From Pictodentalium vernedei (Eukaryota; Mollusca; Scaphopoda; Dentaliida; Dentaliidae), in contig CM062289.1 of assembly GCA_031216915.1 (NCBI GenBank), forward strand, positions 27,051,533 through 27,115,532: a stretch of DNA of 64,000 nucleotides, read 5' to 3'. This document shows, piece by piece, positions 63,506 through 64,000 of this stretch. The translations under genes were made by a program, and so were the position numbers. The notes beneath the pieces are model-generated. The model did not search any database and was not told where the DNA came from. It saw only the letters and a list, made by a program, of their open reading frames with translations. The stretch's first letter is position 1; each line of letters opens with the position of its first letter.

Positions 63506-63836
63506 TAAGGCCTAAAAAAGATAAAAAAATCTGTTTCTCAGGCCCTCCTGCATGGTCCTTTTGGCTGTCACATGAAATGAAAATTAATTGGTTTATGTCT
63601 GATATTTTACCCAAGTTAATAAAATTGAAAAATTTGTGCCTTGAGTGCACTCAGATGAAATACACCACCATCATGCTATTCTGTAGATTATGGGGCCTAA
63701 AACATAAAACAAACCAAGAAAATGAACTTTTGATGGGAAAGAAATGCTTACAAAAATAAAAAAAAAAAAACGCCTGCCCGCATGCAATTTTACAAAAAAT
63801 GGCCTGAGAAAGAGAACATTTACTTCATGGGGGCTA
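63506..63836 (-). mobile_element. TA-2 MITE, copy 5, core deleted
   Basis: TAAGGCCTAAAAAAGATAAA and CTGTTTCTCAGGCCCTCCTG at the left; ATGGCCTGAGAAAGAGAACA at the right. The palindromic core is reduced to CTTGAGTGCACTCAG. Confidence 0.85.
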
Positions 63837-63864
63837 TGTTCTTTTTTAAAATGTTTCTTTTAAA

Positions 63865-64000
63865 CCCCAAATATTAAAAATCTGTTTCTCAGGTCCTCCT
63901 GCATGGTTCTTTTGGCTGCTGCATGCTTTCTTTTTATAACCAATGCAAACTGAAAAAATTAAAAATTAAATGGTTTATGTCTGATATTTTACCCAAATTA
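63865..64000 (-). mobile_element. TA-2 MITE, copy 6, cut by the window end
   Basis: AAAAATCTGTTTCTCAGGTC, GGCTGCTGCATGCTTTCTTT, TTAAATGGTTTATGTCTGAT; continues beyond 64000. Confidence 0.85.

Overview
The window looks like gene-poor, AT-rich nuclear DNA from a marine lophotrochozoan, most likely a mollusc. That call is a recollection of repeat style, not a database match: AGGTCA-rich satellites, TAGCTCACCTGAGC-headed repeats, TATACCCCC-headed repeats and GTGGCTCAG-headed SINEs are familiar from mollusc genomes. I found no intact protein-coding gene, rRNA gene or tRNA gene. Almost every longer open frame lies in a tandem array, a SINE or a hairpin element. The one coding relic I can defend is a broken C-terminal piece of a LINE ORF2 on the minus strand (about 31300-32488).

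The sequence is a dense pile of non-autonomous mobile elements, named here with working labels. TTAA-A, -B, -C, -D and -E are MITEs with TTAA at both ends; the A and B ends read CCCTTTACC, as in the piggyBac superfamily. hAT-1, hAT-2 and hAT-3 carry 8-bp target duplications that can be read directly at several copies. TA-1 to TA-6 have TA at their ends (pogo/Tc1-mariner style). Three SINE types occur: one with a tRNA-like head, one with a 5S-rRNA-like head, and SINE-B with an unrecognised head. All three end in the same (AAAT)n-tailed 3' module. Long dispersed repeats (J, R, U, N) and tandem arrays with units of about 40, 82, 157, 165 and 177 bp fill much of the rest.

Layout. 0-3.7 kb: a 40-bp satellite, a 157-bp satellite carrying nuclear-receptor-type sites, then MITEs. 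3.7-8.3 kb: a TTAA-B MITE split by a 4.3-kb J repeat. 8.3-13.4 kb: SINEs, a minisatellite grown from the end of a TA-4 MITE, hairpin MITEs and a 40-bp array. 13.7-15.7 kb: nested MITEs between 117-bp direct repeats, and a SINE split by hAT-1. 16-25 kb: microsatellites and J, R and hairpin elements. 25-32.5 kb: nested TA-3/SINE, hAT insertions, a 593-bp tandem duplication, and a foldback element inside the LINE relic. 32.5-38.7 kb: nested SINEs, J and TTAA-A copies, and a complete 400-bp TRIM-like LTR element. 39-53.6 kb: SINEs, long perfect hairpins, hAT-2, a 177-bp satellite and TA-1 composites. 53.6-64 kb: older repeats, a local duplication with an empty/filled hAT-2 site, and TA-2 copies.

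The two most unusual observations are these. (1) The element at 37428-37827 has 141/142-bp LTRs, a full 18-nt tRNA-Pro primer binding site, a polypurine tract and a 4-bp target duplication, but no coding capacity; its LTRs carry a pol III B-box. (2) MITE families with unrelated ends share the same long palindromic cores, and hAT-1 has landed at or beside the centre of such palindromes.
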